Source: Lichenicola cladoniae
GTDB taxonomy: Bacteria > Pseudomonadota > Alphaproteobacteria > Acetobacterales > Acetobacteraceae
DNA length: 64,000 bases
Assembly: GCF_013201075.1 (NCBI RefSeq)
Contig: NZ_CP053710.1
Coordinates: 62,001-126,000, forward strand
Direction of reading: 5' to 3'
The translations under genes and the position numbers were made by a program. Every line of letters begins with the position of its first letter. The stretch's first letter is position 1. The notes beneath the pieces are model-generated. The model was given only the letters and a program-made list of their open reading frames with translations. It had not been told where the DNA came from and ran no database searches. This document shows, in pieces, positions 44,597 to 53,584 of the stretch.

Positions 44597-45561
44597 TTAA
44601 CATTCCCTAAGGCCATCTATCGCCCCCTCTAGCGTCGATCGCAGCTGTGCGGATCACCGACTACGCTAACACTTATGTATATCATGCTTGAAAGTGCGGA
44701 ATCCGTCTAGGCTATGGCCTCTACACTTTTCGAAAGGGTTAGCTTGTCGAGGCCAACGTACGATGCTGCTTTCATACATACGAGTGTGGGCGCATTGAGA
44801 TCAAATGGCCTGCCGCCTTGCACAACATACTAAGGCGACGGCTTACTGGACGTCGGCGGTCGGTAAATTCATTCTTTTGTGGCATTCGAGCCGAACCGCA
44901 GGTCCTTATAGAAAGGTTGCAGCGGCGGTACAGGCAACCGCTTCAGATGTCGTGAGCAATCATGAGAAGATAAGGCTCCGCACAGAGGTCATCGCCTTCC
45001 GCATCGTGAAAACCCGATCTCCCGTTACAGCTACTGTGGCCGACAAGCAACACCCATTTACTCAGTCACCTTTTAACGTTGCGGCGCTCAAGCGGACACA
45101 TACCAAATATGAGAGCTTAGACAAAGGGTAGCCAGAGCCGATCCTGCGGTAATTACTATAAGGCAACGCAAAGTCGGCAAGACAGTCTCGGCCAACCATA
45201 GGTTCGACCGCCCTTTGATATCATGCAGTCGAACATCATGACGCCAGACAACGCGGTCGACCACTATAACGGCGGAATGAAAAGCCGATCATACACGATC
45301 AGTCGTCGTTCATCACTAAGACGTCGACGGTGAGAGCGGCTTGGATTATGTTTCATTTGCACAGGTAGGTGCCGATCGGACCGATATCCACATCTATTGA
45401 GGTGTCTCTGTCGCGCCAATAATCGGCGCCCGACCATACCTAGGTCTCATTGCATTCAGATGAGTGATCGGAGTTCTTCCGTCCTGACGCCTTTCTTAAT
45501 TGTATCGTTTTTGACAAAACGTGGCTGATCAACGCATCCATAATCTGCTGGAGTAAATTGA
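44597..45561. other. 965 bp without a supported gene
   Basis: Both strands carry only short frames; the plus-strand ORF at 44805-45131 has no recognisable features. It lies between the divergent TetR and pyruvate oxidase genes and must contain both promoters. The last 30 bases before the ATG have a weak CTGGAGTAA site for poxB. Decayed remnants of a former gene are possible. Confidence 0.45.
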
Positions 45562-47298
45562 ATGTCAGAATTAACCGTTGCCGGTCTCATTGCGGACACG
45601 CTAACTCAGGCCGGCGTAAAACGCATTTACGGCGTCGTTGGCGACAGTCTAAACGGATTAACCGATTCGCTTCGGCACCGCAAATCCATTGAGTGGGTCC
45701 ACGTTCGACACGAAGAAGTAGCCGCCTTCGCGGCCTCGGCGGAGGCGCAAGTTACAGGCGAGCTCGCTGTCTGTGCTGGGTCATGCGGTCCGGGCAATTT
45801 GCATCTGATAAATGGCCTGTATGACGCGCATCGGAGTCGCACCCCAGTTCTAGCGATCGCAGCGCATATCCCGTCGAGCGAGATCGGCGGCGGTTACTTT
45901 CAGGAAACTCACCCACAGGAACTGTTCCGGGAATGCAGTCATTACTGCGAACTTATCTCAGACCCGGCCCAACTGCCATACGTCTTAGAGAATGCTATTC
46001 GAGCCGCTGTCGGTCGACGAGGTGTTTCGGTGCTGGTGATCCCCGGTGATGTTGCCCTGAAACTGGCGCCCAAACGCGGTATATCACCAAATCCCGGTCT
46101 GCTGCCGGCACCTCCGGTTGTTCGTCCCGCAGAGGCGGAACTAGATGCCCTTGCCCAGTTACTCAACTCAGCCGGTCGTGTAACCCTGTTTTGCGGCCGA
46201 GGTTGCGCTGGCGCCCATGCCAGTCTTATGAAACTCGGTGACGCCCTCAAGAGTCCGACGGTTCACGCACTCGGGGGAAAAGAATATCTGGAATACGATA
46301 ACCCGTATGACGTCGGCATGACCGGCTTTATCGGCTTCTCGTCGGGCTACGCCGCCATGCATGCATGCGATGTCCTGGTAATGCTCGGCACCGACTTCCC
46401 TTATAAGCAGTTCTTTCCGACCACGGCTAAGATCGTGCAGGTGGATATCCGCCCCGAGAATCTTGGGCGCCGCTGCAGGCTAGACCTCGGCCTGGTTGGC
46501 GATGTGGGTGCTACGATCGAGGCACTATTACCAAAGCTCACCGCTAAGTCCAATCGAACGCATCTGGACGACAGCCTCGTGCATTATAAGAAGGCACGCG
46601 AAGGCCTGGATGATCTTGCTCGCGGAACTCCCGGCAGGAAGCCTATCCACCCGCAATACCTTGCCCGCGTGCTTAGTGAGGCAGCTGCAGAGGATGCCGT
46701 GTTCACCGCCGATGTAGGCACAACCACGATATGGGCCGCGCGGTACTTGAAAATGAACGGGCTCCGCAGGCTGATCGGATCATGGGTTCACGGTTCGATG
46801 GCAAACGCTCTGGCGCATGCCATCGGGGTTCAGGCATCTCAGCCCGGCCGACAAGTTGTGTCCATGTCTGGCGACGGGGGATTCACCATGCTGATGGGGG
46901 ACCTTATCACCCTGACGCAGATGAAACTGCCGGTTAAGGTGGTCATCTTCAACAACGGCACGCTTGGCTTCGTCGCTCTGGAGATGAAGGCCAGCGGCTT
47001 TGTCGAATCTGGCGTCAGCCTGACTAATCCCGACTTCGCGGCTATGGCAAGGGCTGCTGGTATCCACGCCATCAGGGTCGAGGACCCGGGCGATCTGCCT
47101 GCCGCGATGCGCGACTTTCTGGAGCATGATGGGCCAGCGGTACTGGACGTGGTCACGGCCATGCGGGAACTTTCGATGCCGCCGACCATCAATCTTACCG
47201 AGGTCAAGGGCTTTAGTCTGTGGGCGATCCGGGCCGTGATGAGCGGCCGTGGGGACGAGGTGATCGATGTAGCAAAGACCAATCTTCTCCCGCGCTGA
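45562..47298 (+). CDS. poxB: Pyruvate oxidase / pyruvate:quinone oxidoreductase
   Basis: 578 residues of the ThDP/FAD family. The N-terminal ThDP pyrimidine domain has the activating Glu in [18 protein letters not shown]; the central FAD domain follows; the C-terminal domain shows [19 protein letters not shown] ending in a FNN motif for Mg-ThDP binding. E. coli PoxB oxidises pyruvate to acetate and passes electrons to ubiquinone at the membrane; length and the C-terminal extension agree. It ends just before a strong hairpin. Related acetolactate synthases lack this combination of PoxB-like motifs, but that alternative is not fully excluded. Confidence 0.9.
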   Translation: MSELTVAGLIADTLTQAGVKRIYGVVGDSLNGLTDSLRHRKSIEWVHVRHEEVAAFAASAEAQVTGELAVCAGSCGPGNLHLINGLYDAHRSRTPVLAIAAHIPSSEIGGGYFQETHPQELFRECSHYCELISDPAQLPYVLENAIRAAVGRRGVSVLVIPGDVALKLAPKRGISPNPGLLPAPPVVRPAEAELDALAQLLNSAGRVTLFCGRGCAGAHASLMKLGDALKSPTVHALGGKEYLEYDNPYDVGMTGFIGFSSGYAAMHACDVLVMLGTDFPYKQFFPTTAKIVQVDIRPENLGRRCRLDLGLVGDVGATIEALLPKLTAKSNRTHLDDSLVHYKKAREGLDDLARGTPGRKPIHPQYLARVLSEAAAEDAVFTADVGTTTIWAARYLKMNGLRRLIGSWVHGSMANALAHAIGVQASQPGRQVVSMSGDGGFTMLMGDLITLTQMKLPVKVVIFNNGTLGFVALEMKASGFVESGVSLTNPDFAAMARAAGIHAIRVEDPGDLPAAMRDFLEHDGPAVLDVVTAMRELSMPPTINLTEVKGFSLWAIRAVMSGRGDEVIDVAKTNLLPR

Positions 47299-47310
47299 CG
47301 GACTATTTGA

Positions 47311-47334
47311 GAGGGTTGATAAGCATCAACCCTC
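47311..47334 (+). terminator. Hairpin after poxB
   Basis: GAGGGTTGAT and ATCAACCCTC form a perfect 10-bp stem around an AAGC loop, 13 bases after the poxB stop codon. The T-tract after it is weak, so termination may rely partly on RNA structure or Rho. Confidence 0.75.
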
Positions 47335-47596
47335 TTCAGAATTGACTTAACTTTATTGATGTATCTTTAAGTCCACGATCTATCGGCATCCTTTTCCCCC
47401 TGATGATCAATGGATCAACGGCAGAGAAACATTATGTCGATCTAAAACGTGGACATGCGGCGGGTAAAGGATTTCTTCTTTAGGAGCTCATTCGCTCAAA
47501 GAAGGATAGGCCACTTGGCCTGACGTCGTCGACTCGGAGGTGAAGCAACTATGTTGAGTCCGCGCAAACGTTAAAGCCTGAGGTTGAAACGACTGT

Positions 47597-47986
47597 TTAC
47601 CCTGTTGACTTGCCGAGGGCCCTCGAGAGACACGCGGCAAGCGCGCCTGCGTGTAATGGCTTGCGAAGTAGGCAGAATGCACCAGCTTCCTGCGCACGAA
47701 GCTCCAAGCGGCTGTCACTACGACCTGTCATCATGATTACACGCCCACTAGATCCACGGGCGTCAAGTTTCTGTTTGAGGTCAAACCCATCAAGGCCAGG
47801 CATATGGATGTCCGTGACAATGCAGTCAGCAGCTTGAGCATGCCCTGAGGTCAGCCCGGCTTCAGCCGATGCGTATCCTACACAGCGATACCCCATCGAA
47901 ACAATGAGCCCGACAAGGGCTCTTTGCACCGATACGTCGTCGTCTATAACGCAAATGAGCGGCGCATCCGTCAATGGCGTTCGCAA
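47597..47986 (-). CDS. Single-domain response regulator
   Basis: 129 residues, a receiver domain alone. Acidic pocket IDDDVSV, phospho-acceptor Asp about 59 in IVTDIHMPGLDG, Thr/Lys side MMTGRSD and LLRKPLH. It starts within the 3' end of the FixJ-like gene (16-bp overlap), so the two are co-translated. Receiver-only proteins often serve as phosphate sinks or bridges in FixL/FixJ-like pathways. A partner kinase is at 53581. Confidence 0.9.
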   Translation of the reverse strand: MRTPLTDAPLICVIDDDVSVQRALVGLIVSMGYRCVGYASAEAGLTSGHAQAADCIVTDIHMPGLDGFDLKQKLDARGSSGRVIMMTGRSDSRLELRAQEAGAFCLLRKPLHAGALAACLSRALGKSTG

Positions 47987-48759
47987 TCCGCCAGGGCGTT
48001 CTGTACGATGTGGACGCCTGCTACACGGTCAGAGGCTGCAGTAAGTCCGGAAGCACTGCTAATGGCTGACTTTTGAATGACATGGCGAAGTCGCTCCGCG
48101 GACCGGACGAGGTCTGGTAGAGTTCGCACTCCCATCTTCTTCATGAGCGTTCCCCGGTGGATCTTTACTGTGATCTCGCTTAGGTTTAGATCGCCAGCAA
48201 CCTGCTTGTTCATCTTTCCAGCCGTGACAAGAGCCATGACTTGTCTTTCACGGGGAGTTAAGCTCTCATACGATGCGACGAGGCTGGCTCTGGCGTTATC
48301 GTCCACGCGGCGTGAACGATCTATTATCAGGGCTGTCGAGACGGCAGCGATAACCTCACTTGCATGAAACGGCTTGGTCAAAAAGTCTATTGCGCCGGCT
48401 CTCATACCCTTGACCGTCATCGGTATGTCACCGTGTCCGGTGATGAGAATAGCGGGCATTCGGAGCCCAAGTCCCGTCATTTTCCCGAGGAACTCAAGTC
48501 CATTAAGACCCGGAAGCCGTATGTCGATGAGGAGGCATCCTGCATTAATGTTGCTGCTTTTGTGTAAGAAGGCGTCCACCGACCCATAGGAACAGGCCTT
48601 CAGGCCAGCAGACTCTAAAAGATTAACCAGGGCTGAGCGCACTGATGTATCGTCATCAATGATGTGCACAGCTTCTTGCTCAGATCCTCGTGCTTCTTGG
48701 TTTGTCTTTAACTTGGCCCCACCGCGCAGCATGGCATCCCCCACAGGCATCGAGCCCAC
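47971..48759 (-). CDS. FixJ-like response regulator (REC + LuxR HTH)
   Basis: 262 residues. Receiver with IIDDDTSV, phospho-acceptor Asp about 79 in LLIDIRLPGLNGLEF, and ITGHGDI and TKPFH. LuxR-type helix-turn-helix at about 165-230 (LTPRERQVMALVTAGKMNKQ, NLSEITVKIHRGTLMKKMG). A 25-residue leader and a C-terminal tail are extra. Such proteins activate transcription when phosphorylated. Both response regulators face away from the kinase, about 5 kb distant. Confidence 0.93.
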   Translation of the reverse strand: MGSMPVGDAMLRGGAKLKTNQEARGSEQEAVHIIDDDTSVRSALVNLLESAGLKACSYGSVDAFLHKSSNINAGCLLIDIRLPGLNGLEFLGKMTGLGLRMPAILITGHGDIPMTVKGMRAGAIDFLTKPFHASEVIAAVSTALIIDRSRRVDDNARASLVASYESLTPRERQVMALVTAGKMNKQVAGDLNLSEITVKIHRGTLMKKMGVRTLPDLVRSAERLRHVIQKSAISSASGLTAASDRVAGVHIVQNALADCERH

Positions 48760-48877
48760 TAGACTTATACCTTATAAGCATCAGGGATAGCGATATCTCG
48801 TGCAGCACGGTGGTTAGAGATCGGCTTAGGCCTTACTTGGCAGTTGAGATGATAGATACCTCACTCACTCACTCTGC

Positions 48878-49714
48878 CTAGCCACCTTCCAAATGAGGCA
48901 GTCCTTCGACCAGGCTGGCAAGGTCAAGCTCAGGCTCACGCGTCTGAAATCCGGCTTTGAAGGCGGCCTTCATGCGAAACTGTGTCGCCGGATCGCTTAC
49001 ACCCTCCGCGAACAGGTTTGAGTCAGTTCGAAACTCCTCCACTGGTGCCAGCGCGACGGCGTTTACGCGCGACTTGATGGAAAGGGCGCCAGCCGGTGGG
49101 AACGAGGCGATTCTATGAGCCATCCTCGAGACGAATTCCGGAAGGCCCGCAGCGGGAAGAGCACGGTTGATCCATCCATACTGGGCGGCGAGATCGGCGC
49201 TGTAGTCGTCTGCCGTCACAAGCACTTCGAGGGCCCGACCGCGGCCGAGAAGCCGAACCAGGTGCTGTACTCCGCCACCGCCAGGTGTCAGGCCGAAAGA
49301 CGACTCGAACTGAGAGAAAACAGCTGTTTCGCGTGCTGCAAAGCGCATGTCGCATGCCAGAACAAACTCACTGCCTGCACCGCGGGTACGTCCCTCGATT
49401 TGCGCAATCGTCACCGCCTTGGTCTCGCTCAGCCGACGAAACAGCAGGGCAATCGATGCCTCCCCCGTAAGCCGGGCTGCTTCTTCCCGATATTCCTTCA
49501 CCTTAGTAACATCGACGTGCGGAATAAAAAAGTCCGGATCACCGCTCTTGAACACCACGACCCTATAAGGCTCGCCCCGGTCCAGGATTTCTATAAGAGA
49601 CACGAGATCTCGGACCAGTTCCGGCCCGATCAGATTGATCGGGGGGGCCAAGATGGTGACGAAGAGGACCGCCCCCTCCGCCTGCAGCTTCAATGTATCG
49701 AAGTCATCGATCAT
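48878..49714 (-). CDS. Crotonase/enoyl-CoA hydratase family protein (paralogue A)
   Basis: 278 residues of the crotonase fold. The oxyanion-hole strand TRGAGSEFVLACDMRFA is clear; Glu residues occur at the two classical positions (FESSFGLTPGGGG and RALEVLVT). INLIGPELVRDLVSLI at the N-terminus is matched closely in the second crotonase at 51411. CoA-thioester hydration or isomerisation is likely, but the substrate is unknown. The first of a run of same-strand genes with Dps and hydrolases. Confidence 0.88.
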   Translation of the reverse strand: MIDDFDTLKLQAEGAVLFVTILAPPINLIGPELVRDLVSLIEILDRGEPYRVVVFKSGDPDFFIPHVDVTKVKEYREEAARLTGEASIALLFRRLSETKAVTIAQIEGRTRGAGSEFVLACDMRFAARETAVFSQFESSFGLTPGGGGVQHLVRLLGRGRALEVLVTADDYSADLAAQYGWINRALPAAGLPEFVSRMAHRIASFPPAGALSIKSRVNAVALAPVEEFRTDSNLFAEGVSDPATQFRMKAAFKAGFQTREPELDLASLVEGLPHLEGG

Positions 49715-49754
49715 AGTGGACTCCAGAGTGAGCTTGTTGGCAGAAATTGCCGAG

Positions 49755-50219
49755 TTACGTAGTCACTTGAACCCCAAGTGACGCACGGAGCATCCACGCG
49801 TGCTTTTCGTGGGCGCCCTGCCGGTCCGTTAGCAGTCCCTGCGTCACTTGGTCCCTATCGGCCTCTGCGACCGCAAAGGCCGACCGGATCGCCGCAATGA
49901 CCGTCTCGTGGCCACGCAACAGGTCTTCGACCATGACCGCTGCCGGATTCTCTGAATCACCGCCCGCAATGGTGCTCATATCTTCAACTGCGCCAAAGCC
50001 TTGTGGCGCCAGGCTGCCAAGGCTCCGAATGCGCTCGGCCAGCTCATCTACGGATGCCCAAAGTTCGGTATATTGCTGCTCAAAGAGAGTATGCAGTGAC
50101 GCGAAATTGGGGCCGGTGACGTTCCAGTGGTAACCATGGGTCTTGCCATAGAGAGCGTACGTGTCGGCAAGAACCTGGCGTAAACTTTGTTGGACGTCAT
50201 GGTTTCGTTCGAGTGCCAT
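49755..50219 (-). CDS. dps: Dps ferritin-like DNA-protection protein
   Basis: 154 residues. The Dps ferroxidase-site motif is clear: THGYHWNVTGPNFASLHTLF with the two His, then YTELWASVDELAERIRSLG. Helix-bundle layout; dodecamers store iron and shield DNA using peroxide. Short N-terminus without an obvious Lys-rich DNA-binding tail. Stress-induced in other bacteria. Confidence 0.95.
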   Translation of the reverse strand: MALERNHDVQQSLRQVLADTYALYGKTHGYHWNVTGPNFASLHTLFEQQYTELWASVDELAERIRSLGSLAPQGFGAVEDMSTIAGGDSENPAAVMVEDLLRGHETVIAAIRSAFAVAEADRDQVTQGLLTDRQGAHEKHAWMLRASLGVQVTT

Positions 50220-50301
50220 TTAGCTCTCCCAAGTGTAAACGGAAGGCGTCACGCCAAGAAGTAGACGGCGCATGATAGAACAATACTTCGCCGATGAACG
50301 G

Positions 50302-51327
50302 TTACTCGGGCTTCACGTCAGTGTTGCCGAGAAAGCGGTCAAGAGCGTCAAGCAGCGCCTGAGGTTTCTCCTCAGCGATAAAGTGGCCACTTCCTTCGAC
50401 CCGCAGTGTCGTCGAGCCCGGCGCCGCTTCATCGAGAGCTGCCTTTAGACGTGAATAGCCCGGCCCACCGAGACCAAGCACCGGCATGTGCAGTGGCGCA
50501 TAGGCTTTGTCATCGACGATATCTTGGCCAAAGGCCTGATACCAACCGTCTCCAGCTCGGGTTCCATCGCGCGTCGAGTAAGCTGCCGCATAAACAGCAC
50601 GATCACGGACATCGATCGCCTTTTCGTTCTTTGCCATGTATCGGAAGAACCAAGCCTGCTCCAGGCCGGCTCGCCCCTCGAGGAGCTGTTCGGGCAGTCC
50701 CTTTACCTGATGAAAGGCGAACCACCACAAATAGGGGTGATCTTCGTCGATCTTGTCACCGAAGGTATTAGGGTCAGGAAGTAGCCGCAGATTCAGGTAA
50801 CCTTCCGACGGATGCGCCACATCGAGCAGCACCAACTTGTGAACTAACGCTGGATGGTTCGCAGCAAGGCTGAACGCAACCATCGCGCCGATATCATGTC
50901 CGACAACGTCGATCTTGGTAAAGCCGAGCTGCTTAGCAAGTGCAGCGATATCACCAGCCATGGTCTTTTTATCATAACCGCCGGCGGGCTTCCCGGAAGT
51001 TCCCATGCCACGCATATCAATCGAGAAAACACGGTGGCTTCTGGCGAGTGGGCCCATCACCTTGTGGTAAGCCCACCAAGTCTCCGGCCAGCCAGGAAGC
51101 AGAAAGACTGGATCGCCATGGCCGCCGACAACATAATGGATCTTGATGCCTGATACCGTTGTGGATTGACTCTTGAAGCCCGGGAGTGAGCGGACAAGAG
51201 TCTCATCCGATGTGTCAATTACAGAGGCAGCTCGACTGTCTCGGCAAGCCCCGCCTAGCGTCGCCGTGACGGCTATAATTGAGAAGACCGCAAGAGACCG
51301 ACGGATATGCATTCTGGCTTGCCTCAT
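50302..51327 (-). CDS. Exported alpha/beta hydrolase, epoxide-hydrolase-like
   Basis: 341 residues with an N-terminal signal (SLAVFSIIAVTATLGGACRD; Cys near the end of the signal, although the lipobox is imperfect). Alpha/beta fold: PVFLLPGWPETWWAYHKVM (oxyanion HGxP-like), nucleophile elbow VVGHDIGAMVAFSL (Asp), and a final His in EGSGHFIAEEKP. GHDxG with PGWPE resembles epoxide hydrolases or haloalkane dehalogenases. Alternative start MHIRRS at 51312. Substrate unknown; periplasmic detoxification is plausible. Confidence 0.87.
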   Translation of the reverse strand: MRQARMHIRRSLAVFSIIAVTATLGGACRDSRAASVIDTSDETLVRSLPGFKSQSTTVSGIKIHYVVGGHGDPVFLLPGWPETWWAYHKVMGPLARSHRVFSIDMRGMGTSGKPAGGYDKKTMAGDIAALAKQLGFTKIDVVGHDIGAMVAFSLAANHPALVHKLVLLDVAHPSEGYLNLRLLPDPNTFGDKIDEDHPYLWWFAFHQVKGLPEQLLEGRAGLEQAWFFRYMAKNEKAIDVRDRAVYAAAYSTRDGTRAGDGWYQAFGQDIVDDKAYAPLHMPVLGLGGPGYSRLKAALDEAAPGSTTLRVEGSGHFIAEEKPQALLDALDRFLGNTDVKPE

Positions 51328-51410
51328 AGCAGCTAGCAGATGTAGGGGAACAGGATTCCGTCGATACGGTAGTGCTAAAAGAACGCACTACCGCGCCAGC
51401 GACGAAGGTC

Positions 51411-52256
51411 TTAGAGCTTTGGAAAGATCGTTCCGACGTCACGGCCAAGGTTGTATTCAATGTCACTACGGGTCTGAAGCCCGTGCTCAAAGAGCTGGCT
51501 ATTGATAGACTGAAACTCCGGTCTCGCGGCGGCGCCCCAGAAGGCGTCCGAGTGTAGTGGGTATTCGCTGTCCGGTAGGAGCGTGTACTTGTTTATATAA
51601 TGTTTGATATCTCTGATTACCCTGCGATCCCATTTCGAGACACGCGTCGCATAGGCCGTGACGAAGCGCTCAAAATCGGAATCAGGCACTGCCCGATTTA
51701 TGTAACCATACCTCTCAGCAAGCTCCGCAGAGAAATCCTCGCCACCAAGAAGGATTTCGAATGCGCGACCTCGACCGACCAGGGCTGGTAGACGTCCCGC
51801 GGCGCCGCCGCCGGGCAATGCTGTAAAGCCAACTTCCATCTGGCCTAGGATAGCCTTCTCGAGGCTCGCGAAACGCATATCAGTGGCGAGGACGAATTCG
51901 CTTCCTGCGCCACGCGCGATGCCTCGAATGGCTGAGATTGTTACTGCCGAAACATGCGACAGGCGAACCAGGACATCAACCCATGCGGCATAGCCGGTGG
52001 GGCTCGGAAGTGCCTCGGCTTCAGCAGGATCCGCGGCAAGATCGTAGTGAGCCAGAAAGAAGTCAGGATCCAAACTCTCAAAGATGACCGTGTTGACCGT
52101 CTGGTTTGTTTCGAGCTCAGTAAGTAGCTCCTTTAAATCGGAAATCATCGACGGACCAATTACATTCACCGGTGGATTACTGAACGCGACTCTCCAAAGA
52201 AGAGGTGAGGGTGCTGTCAAAGTAAACTGTTTCGGCTTGAAAGTGTCGAGAAACAT
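51411..52256 (-). CDS. Crotonase/enoyl-CoA hydratase family protein (paralogue B)
   Basis: 281 residues, close in length and motifs to paralogue A (48878): NPPVNVIGPSMISDLKELL, GIARGAGSEFVLATDMRFAS and MEVGFTALPGGGAAGRL with the first Glu, RAFEILLGGEDFSAELAERY with the second. The pair flanks dps and a hydrolase, suggesting local duplication. Role as paralogue A. Confidence 0.88.
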   Translation of the reverse strand: MFLDTFKPKQFTLTAPSPLLWRVAFSNPPVNVIGPSMISDLKELLTELETNQTVNTVIFESLDPDFFLAHYDLAADPAEAEALPSPTGYAAWVDVLVRLSHVSAVTISAIRGIARGAGSEFVLATDMRFASLEKAILGQMEVGFTALPGGGAAGRLPALVGRGRAFEILLGGEDFSAELAERYGYINRAVPDSDFERFVTAYATRVSKWDRRVIRDIKHYINKYTLLPDSEYPLHSDAFWGAAARPEFQSINSQLFEHGLQTRSDIEYNLGRDVGTIFPKL

Positions 52257-52328
52257 AGGAATGTCCGATTCATATCGAGCCCGCAGGCTAGGTTGTTACT
52301 AAATGAGGCAGGAGACCTCCGGGAGAGG

Positions 52329-53150
52329 CTAGAGTGTGCGTCGGTGCGGCCCGGCCGCCTTCTCGATTTCCAAAGCTAATCTGTTCGGTTCAGTCACGAA
52401 CGGCGTATGGCCGGTGTCAATCGTCAACTGAAGGCGAACAGGTGTGGACTTCGCCATTTCGACTTGGAACGGAGTGCTGACCACTTGATCTCGGAGTGTC
52501 CTGATCGTCACCTTATCGACGCTACCGAAACGGCTATCTGTCAGCACGATGGGGGTTACCAGAGGTGCCAAGGGCTCGTTCACAATGCCGCCTGCGACAA
52601 TCGACTGGACAGCCGCCGGGGCATCGCTGGCGAAGACTGCGGCGCCGGCCTCTGGTGCCACTGATGCGTAGCCCTTCTCCTTGTTGATCACCAAGAGCGG
52701 CGCGAGTTTGCTTCCTCTATCGGCCGTCGCCATTGTCAGCAGGGAGTCGCCGGAGCGCGGAAGGTAGGCAGCAACATAGAGGAGTGTCTGGACCTTGTCG
52801 GGCTCCGCCTCCGCCTCGGCCGAGATCGCGAAGCCGCCGAAGCTGTGGCCAACTAACACAACGGGATGGCGCTCGCCGGCGATCGCCGTGGCGATAGTCT
52901 GTTGGTAGAGATCTAATGAGATTGCGCTCATCGGAGCCTCATTGCCCGGCCGCCCCGGAAGATCCACGGTCTTGACTGAATAGCCATCCTTCTCAAGTTT
53001 GGCGGTTACACGATCCCAGACGCCGGAAGTCTCAAATGCACCATGTACAAGAACTTCAGTTGCCTTGTGTGGAGACGCCGCGATAGCGACAGGGGCAGTT
53101 GCAAGAATCACTGCAGCGGCCCCGGCGAAAACCTTCATCTTAAGCCCCAT
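52329..53150 (-). CDS. Exported alpha/beta hydrolase (EstC-like)
   Basis: 273 residues. Signal peptide (MKVFAGAAAVILATAPVAIA), then the fold: EVLVHGAFETSGVWDRVTAK, nucleophile elbow VVLVGHSFGGFAISAEAEAE with Ser, acidic and His in TIDTGHTPFVTEPNRLA. The Ser elbow and VHGAFxxxxxWDRV are typical of EstC/salicylate-esterase-like hydrolases. The second exported hydrolase in this cluster. Confidence 0.9.
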   Translation of the reverse strand: MGLKMKVFAGAAAVILATAPVAIAASPHKATEVLVHGAFETSGVWDRVTAKLEKDGYSVKTVDLPGRPGNEAPMSAISLDLYQQTIATAIAGERHPVVLVGHSFGGFAISAEAEAEPDKVQTLLYVAAYLPRSGDSLLTMATADRGSKLAPLLVINKEKGYASVAPEAGAAVFASDAPAAVQSIVAGGIVNEPLAPLVTPIVLTDSRFGSVDKVTIRTLRDQVVSTPFQVEMAKSTPVRLQLTIDTGHTPFVTEPNRLALEIEKAAGPHRRTL

Positions 53151-53524
53151 AGTATATGCAGGAAGGCATGGAGAAGTCCTTGCCCAATTTTCTATGGTCA
53201 GTCTGACACCATTGCTTGTGGCTAAGAATTATACATAGGTTTGATCGAGTGCGTCCGTAATGGTGCTGTTATGCAGAGATGGCGGCCAAGGCCGTTGCGG
53301 TAAAATGTGCTCCAACCAAGCCCGGGCGTAGAGAGAATTATCCTGCTTACCGACCTTGCTGGACTAACGGCTGCGGCGCTCTCAGGTCGATAGTAGTGCT
53401 TGAACAGCTGTTACCTTATGGCTATAAGGTTAGCACACGTGGTGGTCTCAGTCACCACGCCGGTCTCCCCGGGGATCTGATGGGGAGACTGCGTCTGCGT
53501 GGCTGTTCTGGCGAAGGAATCGCA
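53151..53524. other. Upstream region of histidine kinase
   Basis: The frame continuous with the 19-aa leader extends upstream to 53279, but its composition is not protein-like before the ATG at 53525. It should hold the promoters of the hydrolase (left) and kinase (right). Confidence 0.45.
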
Positions 53525-53584
53525 ATGACCATACCTGAAGTCTTATCGAATGATCAGGGGCGCGGGCGTTTGGATCAGCTGTGA
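53525..53584 (+). CDS. Possible 19-aa leader ORF coupled to the kinase
   Basis: ATG at 53525 preceded by AAGGA at a standard distance; reads MTIPEVLSNDQGRGRLDQL and stops in GTGA, where the kinase GTG begins. This would couple kinase translation to the leader. It might instead be the native N-terminus of the kinase separated by a frameshift. Confidence 0.35.
   Translation: MTIPEVLSNDQGRGRLDQL

Noticed and set aside
44805-45131. 108-codon plus-strand frame
   Set aside because: No motif, no ribosome-binding site and unremarkable composition.
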